DNA of 28,671 nt from an uncultured Collinsella sp. (GCA_900754445.1 CAAECW010000025.1:1-28671), one strand, 5' to 3'. Shown: positions 1-7,730, counted from the stretch's first letter. The notes: a model not told the origin generated them from the sequence alone. Numbers and translations: made by a program.

Positions 1-2
1 AT

Positions 3-59
3 GCGCTCGGTGGCCGCACGCCGGCCGAGTTTCGCGCCGCGCTGGGAAGGGCCGCGTAA
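3..59 (+). pseudogene. 3' end of a probable IS3-type transposase (partial at window edge)
   Basis: Frame 3 reads ALGGRTPAEFRAALGRAA and then a TAA stop at 57-59. The pattern L-G-x-x-(S/T)-P-x-E-(F/Y)-R-x-x-L-G-x-A-A-stop is how many IS3-family OrfB transposases end, so I read this as the C-terminus of such a protein entering from the left edge. Only 18 residues are visible, so neither intactness nor the family can be settled; it could equally be a remnant or an unrelated protein tail. If it is an IS, its right terminal repeat should lie within roughly the next 100 bases, close to or inside the inverted-motif array that follows. Confidence 0.4.
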
Positions 60-96
60 CGGTCCAAGAAATCGTCCGCAGTCCCAGGCTTCTGGC

Positions 97-204
97 GGAA
101 AGCACGTCCCAGAACAGGCGCTCAGAATGGGACACACTTTCCGCTGAGGACCTCAACCGGAAACCGCATCCCAGTTTTTGGCTGGCGGGCGGGACGCGCT
201 TTCC
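97..204. repeat. Phased array of four inverted 15-bp motifs upstream of the his operon
   Basis: Four copies of a 15-bp motif occur at 97-111 (+), 128-142 (-), 159-173 (+) and 190-204 (-). Read in one orientation they are GGAAAGCACGTCCCA, GGAAAGTGTGTCCCA, GGAAACCGCATCCCA and GGAAAGCGCGTCCCG. Starts are exactly 31 bp apart, orientation alternates, and the three spacers are all 16 bp. The middle spacer holds GAGGACCTC, itself a dyad, and the dyad axis of the whole array falls at about 150.5. Adjacent motifs can pair as overlapping, mutually exclusive hairpins. A 31-bp pitch is near three helical turns. It may be an operator array, a REP/BIME-like element or part of an IS end; the sequence alone does not decide. 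Confidence 0.7.
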
Positions 205-282
205 CCTATGTTTCCAAATGAATACGCTGTGAGCCGAGGAAGACGATTCTCCCCGCAAACACTCTAGTATGCTAAAGTACCC

Positions 283-312
283 AGAAGATCGGCGGAGCTA
301 TGCCGGTCTTCT
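283..312 (+). promoter_or_regulatory. Stable hairpin in the his operon leader
   Basis: AGAAGATCGGC (283-293) pairs with GCCGGTCTTCT (302-312) over 11 bp, including one U-G wobble, around an 8-base loop. It lies 36 bases before the hisZG start codon. No run of T follows, so it is not a textbook intrinsic terminator. I see no run of histidine codons and no T-box core in the leader. Role unknown. Confidence 0.5.
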
Positions 313-331
313 GTTCTATATGAAACACAGC

Positions 332-345
332 ATGAGGAGGCTCAT
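332..345 (+). promoter_or_regulatory. hisZG ribosome binding site presented in a small hairpin loop
   Basis: The Shine-Dalgarno AGGAGG (335-340) sits 8 bases before the ATG at 349. The flanking ATGAG (332-336) and CTCAT (341-345) can form a 5-bp stem that holds part of the site in a GAGG loop. The SD itself is strong and fixes the start codon. A functional role for the stem is inference. Confidence 0.5.
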
Positions 346-348
346 CAG

Positions 349-2064
349 ATGACGGCCACACCGTGGGGATTCCGGGACATATTGCCCGAGGAGGCTCAGG
401 CGCGCGAGGAGATTGCGCTGACGGTGAAGGGCTGCTTCAGGGAGCATCATTACCTTCCGGTCGAGACGCCGCTACTCGAGGACAAGGGTTCGCTCGAGGA
501 AGGCGGCCGTATTGCGGACACGCCGTTTAAGCTCTTTGATGACGACGGTCGCCTGCTGGTGGTCCGTCCCGACAACACGCTGCCGATCGTGCGCTTGGTT
601 TCGACCCGCATGCACGCGGCCGATCTGCCGCTGCGTCTGCGCTACGAGGCGCCGGTGGTCCGCGAGTGCCAGCGCAATGCCGGTGGCTCGCGTCAGTTTA
701 CGCAGTTGGGTTTTGAGCTCATCGGTGCGGGAGATACCGCGGGCGATGTTGAGATTGTCTCGCTCGTTGCCGAGGCCGTACGCGAGCTGGCACTTCCCGG
801 TGCACACATTATCGCAGGCAGCGTGCGTCCGTTTAAGGAATTGCTCGCGGTATGCGAGGATCGTGAGCTGGCTGCCGAGGCTCTGCGCTGCGTGCATGCC
901 AACGACTTTGTGGGCCTCGATGCCCGCGTGGCAGCAAGCGTCGAGTCCGATGCCGTCAAGGCCGCCATTAGCGAGCTGCCGCGCCTGCACGGTGGTGCCG
1001 AGGTGCTCGACCGTGTGGATGCGCTACTGGCGGCTGCCGGTATCGCTGCGCCGCTCACGCGCGAACTGCGTGCCCTGGTTGAGGGCCTGGCACCCGAGGA
1101 CGCCCAGGTGCTGTCGTTCGACTTCTCTATCATGAACTCTTTCGATTACTACACGGGCCTGGTCTTTAAGGCTTATGCCGGCGGACTGCCCGATCCGGTC
1201 GGTTCGGGCGGACGCTATGACTCCATCTTTACCGGCGCATTTGGCGACGGTATCGAGGTGCCGGCGGCGGGCTTCGCCTTTTCGCTCGAGCGCCTGGAGG
1301 CCGCGCGCACCTCGGCCGAGGATGCCGCTTCCGACGGCGATCACGCCGCGGGCCGTGGCGCCGAGGGCCCGCTGCGCATCGCCGTGCCCAAGGGCTCGCT
1401 TAAGGCCGACACGCTCGACGTGCTCGAGGCCGCGGGCCTGGATGTCTCTGAGCTGCGTGACCCCGGCCGTCATCTAATCGTGCGCGGCCGCGACACGCGT
1501 GCCGACGAGGGCACGGTCGGCGATATCGAGTTTGTCATCGTGCGCCCCAGCGATGCGCCCGCCTTTGTGGGCTGCGGCGGCGCCGACTGCGGCATCTGCG
1601 GTTGGGACTCGCTCATCGAGGCAGACCTTAACCTGCTGCAGCTGGTCGACCTGGGCTATGGCCTGTGCACGTTTATCGAGGCGGAGCCCGCATGGCGCGC
1701 CGGCCAGGCCGAGCGCAACTATGCCCGTCGCGGGTCGCTTCGCGTGGCCACCAAGTACCCGCGCATCGCGAGTGCCTGGTATGCCGAGCGCGGCGTGAAC
1801 GCCGACATCGTTTCGCTGCACGGCAACATCGAGCTGGGCCCCATCGTCGGCATGACCGATCGCATCGTGGATATTACCGCCACGGGCGCCACGCTGCGCG
1901 ACAACGACCTGGTCATCACCGGTCGCATCATGGACTGCACGGCCCGCTTCTTTGTCAACCCGGGTGCCGCGCGCCTTGATCCGCGCGTACGCAATCTGGC
2001 AGATCGCCTGGCCGCGGCCGTTAAGGACAAGCATTTTGAGCCCGTCGCGGGCTCGGCACAATAG
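349..2064 (+). CDS. hisZG: Fused ATP phosphoribosyltransferase: HisZ regulatory subunit + short-form HisG
   Basis: First step of histidine synthesis, condensing ATP and PRPP to phosphoribosyl-ATP. Residues 1 to about 318 are the HisZ regulatory chain, a class II histidyl-tRNA-synthetase paralogue: RYEAPVVRE (98-106), RQFTQLGFELIG (115-126), SFDYYTGLVF (264-273) and GSGGRYD (285-291). Residues about 342-560 are short-form HisG: LRIAVPKGS (342-350), the ADCGICGWDSLIE stretch (412-424) and the PRPP-binding DITATGATLRDND (508-520). A 20-residue Ala/Asp/Gly-rich linker joins them. HisZ and HisG are normally separate polypeptides, so the fusion is unusual. No frameshift is seen across the junction. 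It heads the his operon, 105 bases before hisD. Confidence 0.9.
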   Translation: MTATPWGFRDILPEEAQAREEIALTVKGCFREHHYLPVETPLLEDKGSLEEGGRIADTPFKLFDDDGRLLVVRPDNTLPIVRLVSTRMHAADLPLRLRYEAPVVRECQRNAGGSRQFTQLGFELIGAGDTAGDVEIVSLVAEAVRELALPGAHIIAGSVRPFKELLAVCEDRELAAEALRCVHANDFVGLDARVAASVESDAVKAAISELPRLHGGAEVLDRVDALLAAAGIAAPLTRELRALVEGLAPEDAQVLSFDFSIMNSFDYYTGLVFKAYAGGLPDPVGSGGRYDSIFTGAFGDGIEVPAAGFAFSLERLEAARTSAEDAASDGDHAAGRGAEGPLRIAVPKGSLKADTLDVLEAAGLDVSELRDPGRHLIVRGRDTRADEGTVGDIEFVIVRPSDAPAFVGCGGADCGICGWDSLIEADLNLLQLVDLGYGLCTFIEAEPAWRAGQAERNYARRGSLRVATKYPRIASAWYAERGVNADIVSLHGNIELGPIVGMTDRIVDITATGATLRDNDLVITGRIMDCTARFFVNPGAARLDPRVRNLADRLAAAVKDKHFEPVAGSAQ

Positions 2065-2169
2065 CGCGAGCGCGCACGGGCGCCCCAACGTACGGGCTGC
2101 GGGCCGATTGGCGCCGCCGCCCGGTCTCTCGTTTTTCGAACATAACCTCGACCGATAGGGGATACCGAT

Positions 2170-3606
2170 ATGAAGACCATCAAACTTGCTCCCGGTGAGC
2201 GCCTCGTTACCAACCAACTCAACCGTAAGGGCGTGCTGCCGCAAAACATCGTCGACGCCGCCCGCGATATCGTGGCCAACGTGCGCGCCAACGGCGATGC
2301 CGCGGTGCGCGACTACTGTCGGCGTTTTGACGGCGTTGAGCTGCAGAGCTTCCGTCTGCCGCAAGAGCAGATCGATGCCGCGCTCGAAGGCCTCGATCCG
2401 GCCTTTGTCGCCGCGCTCGAGAAGGCCGCGCGCCAGATTCGCGAGTTCCACCAGCGCGAGGTCGAACAGAGCTGGTTTACCACGCGCCCGGACGGCACGA
2501 TGCTCGGCGTTAAGGTGACCCCGCTCGCGGCGGCTGGCATCTATGTGCCGGGCGGTCGCGCGCAGTATCCCTCCACGGTGCTCATGAACGCCATTCCCGC
2601 CAAGGTTGCCGGCGTCAAGCGCGTGGTTATGGTGACCCCGCCGCAAAAAGACGGCCTGATCAGCCCCTACACGCTCGCCGCGGCAAAGCTCGGCGGCGTG
2701 GACGAAATCTATATGGTGGGCGGCGCCCAGGCCGTGGCCGCGCTGGCATACGGTACCGAGACCATTCCGCGTGTCGATAAAATCACCGGTCCGGGCAACG
2801 CCTTTGTCGCCGCGGCCAAGCAGATTGTCTCGGGCGACGTGGGAATCGACATGGTCGCCGGTCCCTCCGAGGTCTGCGTACTGGCCGATGCCACGGCCAA
2901 GCCCATGGTGGTCGCGGCAGACCTGATGGCCCAGGCCGAGCACGATCCGCTGGCAGCCTGCTATCTGGTGACTTGCGACGAGCAGTTTGCGCGCGAGGTC
3001 GAGGCCGGCATCGACATCCTGGTGGCGCAGTCGCCGCGTGCCGAGATCACGCGCGCCTCGCTCGACAACGAGGGCACCATCGTGGTGGCCGCCGACATGG
3101 ACGCTGCCGTCGAGGCCGTGAACACCGTGGCGCCCGAGCACCTTGAGCTGCACTGCAAGGACGCAATGGGCCTGCTTGGCGGCATTCGCAACGCCGGCGC
3201 CATCTTTGTGGGCGCTTGGAGCTCCGAGCCGCTTGGCGATTATGTTGCTGGCCCCAACCACACGCTGCCGACCGGCGGCACGGCCATGTTCTCCAACCCG
3301 CTTTCGGTCGAAGAGTTCGTTAAGCGCTCGAGCGTCATTTGCTATACGCCCGAGGGTCTGCTCTCCGACGCTCCCGCTACGCAGCGCCTGGCCGAGGCCG
3401 AGGGCCTGTGGGCGCACGCGCTCTCTGCCGCCCTGCGTCGTCGCGTGCTGGAGCAGGGCGAGGATGCCGTGAGTGCCAAGTCGCTGGCTGCGGCCGACCT
3501 GACCAAGGTCGCCTGGCCGGGCGACGCTGTGGCGACGGTCGCCGAGGGTGTGGACCTGGCGGCTGCAGGCTCGGATGGCGCTGGCGCGACCGGCGAGGAG
3601 GTTTAA
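2170..3606 (+). CDS. hisD: Histidinol dehydrogenase
   Basis: Zn-dependent, NAD-linked enzyme catalysing the last two oxidations, L-histidinol to L-histidine through histidinal. The 478-residue length is slightly above the usual 430-ish. Family marks are VPGGRAQYPS (126-135), GPGNAFVAAAK (207-217), AGPSEV (230-235), the metal-binding Q255 and H258 in MAQAEHDP, and the catalytic E323-H324 pair in APEHLEL. The C-terminal about 40 residues are Ala/Gly-rich and look like an extra tail. AGGGGA lies 7 bases before the ATG. The gene is separated from hisZG by 105 bases with no clear terminator and runs into hisC with a 1-base gap, so it is cotranscribed. Confidence 0.97.
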   Translation: MKTIKLAPGERLVTNQLNRKGVLPQNIVDAARDIVANVRANGDAAVRDYCRRFDGVELQSFRLPQEQIDAALEGLDPAFVAALEKAARQIREFHQREVEQSWFTTRPDGTMLGVKVTPLAAAGIYVPGGRAQYPSTVLMNAIPAKVAGVKRVVMVTPPQKDGLISPYTLAAAKLGGVDEIYMVGGAQAVAALAYGTETIPRVDKITGPGNAFVAAAKQIVSGDVGIDMVAGPSEVCVLADATAKPMVVAADLMAQAEHDPLAACYLVTCDEQFAREVEAGIDILVAQSPRAEITRASLDNEGTIVVAADMDAAVEAVNTVAPEHLELHCKDAMGLLGGIRNAGAIFVGAWSSEPLGDYVAGPNHTLPTGGTAMFSNPLSVEEFVKRSSVICYTPEGLLSDAPATQRLAEAEGLWAHALSAALRRRVLEQGEDAVSAKSLAAADLTKVAWPGDAVATVAEGVDLAAAGSDGAGATGEEV

Positions 3607-3607
3607 C

Positions 3608-4723
3608 ATGGCCGAACTCACGCCGCGCATGAAGGAGCTCGTCCAGCCCTACCTGGCCGGTATTGAGCCCTACGATCCCAACTTTACGCCCACGCGCATC
3701 AATCTTTCGGCCAACGAGAACACCTATCCCGTGCCCGCTGGCGTGCGCGAGGCGATCGACGCGGCCTTGGCTGCCACACCGCTCAACCGCTATCCCGATC
3801 CCATGTCCAACGAGCTGCGCGATGAGCTTGCTGCCTGGCATGGCGTGGCGCGTGAGAATATTTGCGTGGGAAACGGCGGCGACGAGCTGCTCTATAACTA
3901 CCTGCTGGCGTTTGGCGGCGCGGGACGGACCCTGCTCAACTGCCCGCCGTGCTTTAGCGAGTATGCGTTCTTTGCATCGCTCTGTCAGACCGAGGTGCGC
4001 GACGTGTGGCGCGACCCGGCGAGCTTTGAGCTCGACCAAGCGGCGGTGCTTGCAGCGGCGCCTGAGTGCAGCCTGGCCATCGTGACTTCGCCCAACAACC
4101 CCACGGGCGACGTGGCACCGCTCGACTTTGTCGCGGACCTGTGCGATGCGTGCCCCGGCATGGTCATGGTCGACGAGGCCTACGTTGAGTTTGCGGACGA
4201 TTCGTTTGGCGCGGCTACCACGGCGCAGGGGCTTATCGCCGAGCATCCCAACCTGGTGATTCTGCATACGCTGTCCAAGGCGTTTGGCGCTGCCGGCACG
4301 CGTCTGGGCTATGTGATCGCGGCGCCCGAGGTCATCGATGTGTTTGCGGCGATTCGCCAAATCTACTCGGTTAACGTGCTGAGCCAGGCCGCCGCGCTTG
4401 CCTGCGTGCGTGCCCGCGATGCGTACGCGCCCGTAGTGGCACAGGTTGCATCCGAGCGCGAGCGCGAGCTGTGCGCCCTGCGCGCAATGGCTGCCGAGGG
4501 TCTGCCCGTGGAGGCGTGGCCGAGCGCGGCGAACTTTGTGCTCGTGCGCACGCCGCATGCCACGCACGTGCGCGAGCGCCTGCGCGACGAGTATTCAATT
4601 TTGGTGCGCGACTTTAGCTACGCGCCGGGGCTCGCGGACTGCCTGCGCATTACCGTGGGCACCCCGCAGGAAAACGACGAGGTGCTGGCCGCGTTTGCCA
4701 CGCTGGTGAAGGAGGAGATGTAG
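3608..4723 (+). CDS. hisC: Histidinol-phosphate aminotransferase
   Basis: PLP-dependent fold-type I aminotransferase turning imidazole acetol phosphate plus glutamate into histidinol phosphate. The 371-residue protein has the N-terminal LSANENTYPVP substrate loop, SPNNPTG (161-167), DEAYVEF (189-195) and the PLP lysine K224 in TLSKAFGAAGTRLGY. An upstream in-frame ATG exists at 3548 inside hisD; I chose 3608 because GAGGAGG precedes it and the family N-terminus fits. The stop directly abuts the hisB start, so translation is probably coupled. Confidence 0.97.
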   Translation: MAELTPRMKELVQPYLAGIEPYDPNFTPTRINLSANENTYPVPAGVREAIDAALAATPLNRYPDPMSNELRDELAAWHGVARENICVGNGGDELLYNYLLAFGGAGRTLLNCPPCFSEYAFFASLCQTEVRDVWRDPASFELDQAAVLAAAPECSLAIVTSPNNPTGDVAPLDFVADLCDACPGMVMVDEAYVEFADDSFGAATTAQGLIAEHPNLVILHTLSKAFGAAGTRLGYVIAAPEVIDVFAAIRQIYSVNVLSQAAALACVRARDAYAPVVAQVASERERELCALRAMAAEGLPVEAWPSAANFVLVRTPHATHVRERLRDEYSILVRDFSYAPGLADCLRITVGTPQENDEVLAAFATLVKEEM

Positions 4724-5311
4724 ATGGACCGCTATGCCGAGGTAACCCGCAAGACGGGCGAGACCGACATTGTCGTAAAGCTCGACTTGGACGGAAGCGG
4801 CGTGTGCGATATCTCGACCGGCGTGCCGTTTTTCGACCACATGCTCAACGCTTTTGGCCGCCATGGTCTGTTCGATCTGACGGTGCACGCGGTGGGCGAC
4901 GTGGAGGTCGATGCGCACCACACCGTCGAGGACACGGGTATTGTGCTGGGCGAGGCGTTTTGCCAGGCGCTGGGCGACAAGGCGGGCATTACGCGCTTTG
5001 CCGACGCGGCGATCGCCATGGACGAGACGCTCGTGATGGCTGCTGTTGATATTTCGGGCCGCGGGCAGGCCTACTGCGAGCTGCCCGTGCCGACCGAGCG
5101 CGTGGGCAGCTTCGATACCGAGCTGGCCGTCGAGTTCTTCTACGCCTTTGCGCGCGACGCCAAGCTCACGCTGCACGTGCGCGAGCTGGCGGGCGGCAAC
5201 TCGCATCACATTATCGAGGCCGCCTTTAAGGCCGTGGGCCGCACGATGCGCCGCGCCTGCGAGCTGGACCCCCGCGTGCAGGGCATTCCCAGCACCAAGG
5301 GCTCGCTGTAA
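4724..5311 (+). CDS. hisB: Imidazoleglycerol-phosphate dehydratase
   Basis: Mn-dependent dehydratase producing imidazole acetol phosphate. It is 195 residues, the monofunctional form with no fused histidinol-phosphate phosphatase domain. The metal-binding signatures are present: FFDHMLNAFGRHG, DAHHTVED and NSHHIIEAAFKA. The ATG immediately follows the hisC TAG, with GAAGGAGGAG inside the end of hisC as ribosome binding site. Because this HisB lacks the phosphatase half, the organism needs a separate phosphatase, probably the PHP protein at 8544-9455. Confidence 0.97.
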   Translation: MDRYAEVTRKTGETDIVVKLDLDGSGVCDISTGVPFFDHMLNAFGRHGLFDLTVHAVGDVEVDAHHTVEDTGIVLGEAFCQALGDKAGITRFADAAIAMDETLVMAAVDISGRGQAYCELPVPTERVGSFDTELAVEFFYAFARDAKLTLHVRELAGGNSHHIIEAAFKAVGRTMRRACELDPRVQGIPSTKGSL

Positions 5312-5315
5312 CCGC

Positions 5316-5334
5316 CACAAAGGGACAGGTTTTG
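5316..5334. repeat. Short GGGACAGG-type motif between hisB and hisH
   Basis: CACAAAGGGACAGGTTTTG fills most of the 44-base gap between hisB and hisH. Its reverse complement, CAAAACCTGTCCCTTTGTG, resembles the CTGTCCC core of the 27-bp-period units found elsewhere in this window. It is a single copy here, so the relation is tentative. Confidence 0.3.
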
Positions 5335-5355
5335 AATTGAAAAGGGGAGGGTCGC

Positions 5356-6057
5356 GTGGGCGAACCGAAGATCGTGGTGGTCGACTACCACAAGGGCAAC
5401 TTGTCGAGCGTCGTGCGCGGGCTTGCACGCGCCGGTGCCGCCGCCTGCACGTCGGACGATCCGGAGCAGATCCGCAATGCCGACGGCCTGGTCATCCCGG
5501 GCGTGGGCGCGTTCTATGACGCGATCGCCTTTATGCGCCAGAGCGGCGAGGCGGACGCGGTGCTCGATGCCGTCGCCGCCGGAACTCCGCTGCTCGGTAT
5601 CTGCCTGGGCCTTCAGCTATTTTTTGAGCGCGGCAACGAGGGCGTGCCTGCGGACGAGGGCGCGGTTGCCGATGGCAACACCCCCGAGCAGGCTGGCGGT
5701 CCCTGGGTCGATGGCCTGGGTATTATGCGTGGCTCGTGCACGCGCTTGGAATCGAGTCGCCTGAAGGTGCCGCACGTGGGCTGGGACCAGGTGCACATGA
5801 CGCCCGCCGGTGCGGCCGATCCGCTGCTTACTGGTTTTGCCGAGGGTGCCAACATGTACTTCACCCACAGCTACGCGGTGGCCGACGATGCCGATGCCGC
5901 CGATGTGCTGGCGCGCACGCACTATACGAGGAGCTTCCCGTGCATCGTGCGCCACGGCAACGTGTGGGGTTGTCAGTTCCATCCCGAGAAATCCTCCGCG
6001 CTGGGGCAGCGCATCCTTAAGAACTTCGTCAACATCGTCGAGGGGGCCGGCCGATGA
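5356..6057 (+). CDS. hisH: Imidazole glycerol phosphate synthase, glutaminase subunit
   Basis: Class I glutamine amidotransferase feeding ammonia to HisF. The catalytic triad is visible as C83 in GICLGLQ and H209/E211 in CQFHPEKS. It is 233 residues, a little over the usual length of about 200, with extra Gly/Asp/Ala-rich sequence after the nucleophile elbow (about residues 91-115). The start is GTG, supported by GGGGAGGG about 6 bases upstream and by the family N-terminus KIVVVDYHKGN. Its TGA overlaps the hisA ATG by four bases, giving translational coupling. Confidence 0.96.
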   Translation: MGEPKIVVVDYHKGNLSSVVRGLARAGAAACTSDDPEQIRNADGLVIPGVGAFYDAIAFMRQSGEADAVLDAVAAGTPLLGICLGLQLFFERGNEGVPADEGAVADGNTPEQAGGPWVDGLGIMRGSCTRLESSRLKVPHVGWDQVHMTPAGAADPLLTGFAEGANMYFTHSYAVADDADAADVLARTHYTRSFPCIVRHGNVWGCQFHPEKSSALGQRILKNFVNIVEGAGR

Positions 6058-6797
6058 TTCTGTTTCCCGCAATCGATTTGATCGGCGGCAAGGTTGTGCG
6101 CCTGGAGCGCGGCGACCGGAGCCGCTGCAAGGTATATTCCGACGACCCCGTGGCCGTTGCCCGCTCCTTTGCCGAGCAGGGCGCGAGCTGGGTGCACGTC
6201 GTCGACCTGTCCGCCGCCTTTGGCGAGGACGAGGACGCATGCGCTGCCAATTCGGCGGCGATCGAGGCCATCTGCGGCGTCGACGGTCTGTTCGTGGACG
6301 TGGGCGGCGGCGTTCGCTCGCTTGCGCGCATCGACGAGCTGGCCGGTTACGGTGCTCGCCGCATCGCACTGGGTACCGTGCTGGTGACCGAGCCGGGTTT
6401 TGCCGAGGTGGCGGCCCAAGGCTTTGGCGAGCTGCTCGTGGCCGACATCGCCGCTCGCGACGGCCAGGTCAAGGTGAACGGCTGGCGCGACGGCGCGGGC
6501 GTGGCACTCGACGATGCCGTGGCACAGCTCACCGAGCTGGGCTTTAAGCATCTGGTGTATACCGACATCGCGCGCGATGGCATGCAGACGGGCATCGATG
6601 TGGCGGCGTATCGCCATGTGGCCGAGGTCGCGGGCTTTCCCGTCGTGGCATCGGGTGGCATCTCGACGCTCGACGATATCCGCGCGCTTGCCGCGGTGGG
6701 TGAGGACGCCATCGAGGGTGCCATCACCGGCCGTGCGCTCTACGAAGGCAACTTTACGCTGGCACAGGCGCTGGCCGCCGCCCGAGGGGAGGAGTAG
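6054..6797 (+). CDS. hisA: ProFAR isomerase
   Basis: (beta-alpha)8-barrel enzyme catalysing the Amadori rearrangement of ProFAR to PRFAR. The 247 residues show the N-terminal catalytic Asp in FPAIDLIGGK, the phosphate-binding GGGVRS loop, the second catalytic Asp region VYTDIARDGM and the C-terminal ASGGIST phosphate loop. In many actinobacteria the homologue (PriA) also serves tryptophan synthesis as TrpF; I cannot tell from sequence whether this one is bifunctional. It starts inside the end of hisH (ATGA overlap) and is followed 3 bases later by hisF. Confidence 0.95.
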   Translation: MILFPAIDLIGGKVVRLERGDRSRCKVYSDDPVAVARSFAEQGASWVHVVDLSAAFGEDEDACAANSAAIEAICGVDGLFVDVGGGVRSLARIDELAGYGARRIALGTVLVTEPGFAEVAAQGFGELLVADIAARDGQVKVNGWRDGAGVALDDAVAQLTELGFKHLVYTDIARDGMQTGIDVAAYRHVAEVAGFPVVASGGISTLDDIRALAAVGEDAIEGAITGRALYEGNFTLAQALAAARGEE

Positions 6798-6800
6798 CCC

Positions 6801-7583
6801 ATGCTTACCAAACGCGTAATTCCCTGCTTGGACGTCAAGGACGGCCGTGTGGTCAAGGGCGTCAACTTTGTGAGCCTGCGCGATGCGGGCGACCCGGTGG
6901 AGCTAGCGCGTGCCTACGATCGCGAGGGTGCGGACGAGGTCGTCTTCCTGGACATTACCGCCACGAGCGACAACCGTGCGACGACCATCGAGATGGCGGC
7001 GCACGCGGCCGAGGAGCTCGCTATTCCCTATACCGTGGGCGGCGGCTTTCGCGACTTGGCGGGCATGCGGACCATGGTTGCCGCCGGTGCCGACAAGGTG
7101 TCGCTCAACTCGGCGGCCGTGCGTGACCCGTCGCTGATTAGCCGGGCTGCCGCGGCTTTTGGCGGTCAGGCCGTGGTCGTGGCGATCGATGCCAAGCGCG
7201 TCGGTTTGCCCGGAGAGCCGGGTGCCGACAAGTGGGAGGTCTTCACGGCGGGCGGCCGCAACGCCACGGGTATCGACGCGGTGGCGTGGGCCGAGGAAGC
7301 GGCTCGTCGCGGCGCCGGCGAGATCTTGCTGACCAGTATGGATCGCGACGGCACCAAGGCCGGCTTTGACCTGGCACTCACCCGCGCCGTGGCGCGCGCG
7401 GTGCCGATTCCCGTCATCGCGAGCGGCGGCGTGGGCACGCTCGAGCATTTTGCCGAGGGCGTGATCGAGGGCGAAGCCGACGCCGTATTGGCGGCAAGCG
7501 TCTTTCACTTCGGGACGTTCAGCATTCGCGAAGTCAAAGAGTATATGGCCTCACAGGGCATCCCCGTGAGATTGGACTTCTAG
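6801..7583 (+). CDS. hisF: Imidazole glycerol phosphate synthase, cyclase subunit
   Basis: Barrel partner of HisH that makes imidazole glycerol phosphate and AICAR from PRFAR and ammonia. The protein has 260 residues. Catalytic Asp11 is in IPCLDVKDGRVVKG and the second Asp in TSMDRDGTKAG. The phosphate loops GGGFRD and ASGGVGT are present. GGGGAGGAG precedes the ATG. It is the last of the tightly packed genes: the next gene, hisI, follows only after a 147-base gap carrying a long imperfect hairpin. Confidence 0.97.
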   Translation: MLTKRVIPCLDVKDGRVVKGVNFVSLRDAGDPVELARAYDREGADEVVFLDITATSDNRATTIEMAAHAAEELAIPYTVGGGFRDLAGMRTMVAAGADKVSLNSAAVRDPSLISRAAAAFGGQAVVVAIDAKRVGLPGEPGADKWEVFTAGGRNATGIDAVAWAEEAARRGAGEILLTSMDRDGTKAGFDLALTRAVARAVPIPVIASGGVGTLEHFAEGVIEGEADAVLAASVFHFGTFSIREVKEYMASQGIPVRLDF

Positions 7584-7592
7584 TGCTGCGGC

Positions 7593-7686
7593 TTGTCCAG
7601 GTACCGCATCTTGCCGCTCAAACCGTCGCTCGCGTACCAAAGTACGCGTCGCTCCTCTTTCGCGGCAACCTGCGGCACCTGGACAA
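7593..7686. repeat. 94-bp imperfect palindrome between hisF and hisI
   Basis: TTGTCCAGGT (7593-7602) pairs with ACCTGGACAA (7677-7686), CCGCA (7604-7608) with TGCGG (7671-7675) and TTGCCGC (7611-7617) with GCGGCAA (7662-7668). Inside is a perfect 7-bp hairpin, CGCGTAC-caaa-GTACGCG (7631-7648). It occupies the only large gap inside the his operon after hisD. It might modulate expression of hisI-hisE, protect or process the transcript, or be a dispersed element. Confidence 0.65.
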
Positions 7687-7730
7687 CCCTCGCCGACCTG
7701 TGGGGTTTCGTTTATGACTTGGGAGAAATG

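Noticed and set aside
97..204. CRISPR-like array (15-bp motif, 16-bp spacer)
   Set aside because: Motifs alternate in orientation, are too short and vary in the middle, and the spacers are only 16 bp.
230..348. T-box or His-codon attenuator in the his leader
   Set aside because: No T-box core sequence and no run of CAT/CAC codons in a short leader frame were found; only generic hairpins.
1474..3630. 718-codon open frame on the minus strand
   Set aside because: It lies antisense to hisZG and hisD, whose products are unmistakable. Its composition (Gly, Arg, His, Ala-rich) is that of an antisense shadow in high-GC DNA.
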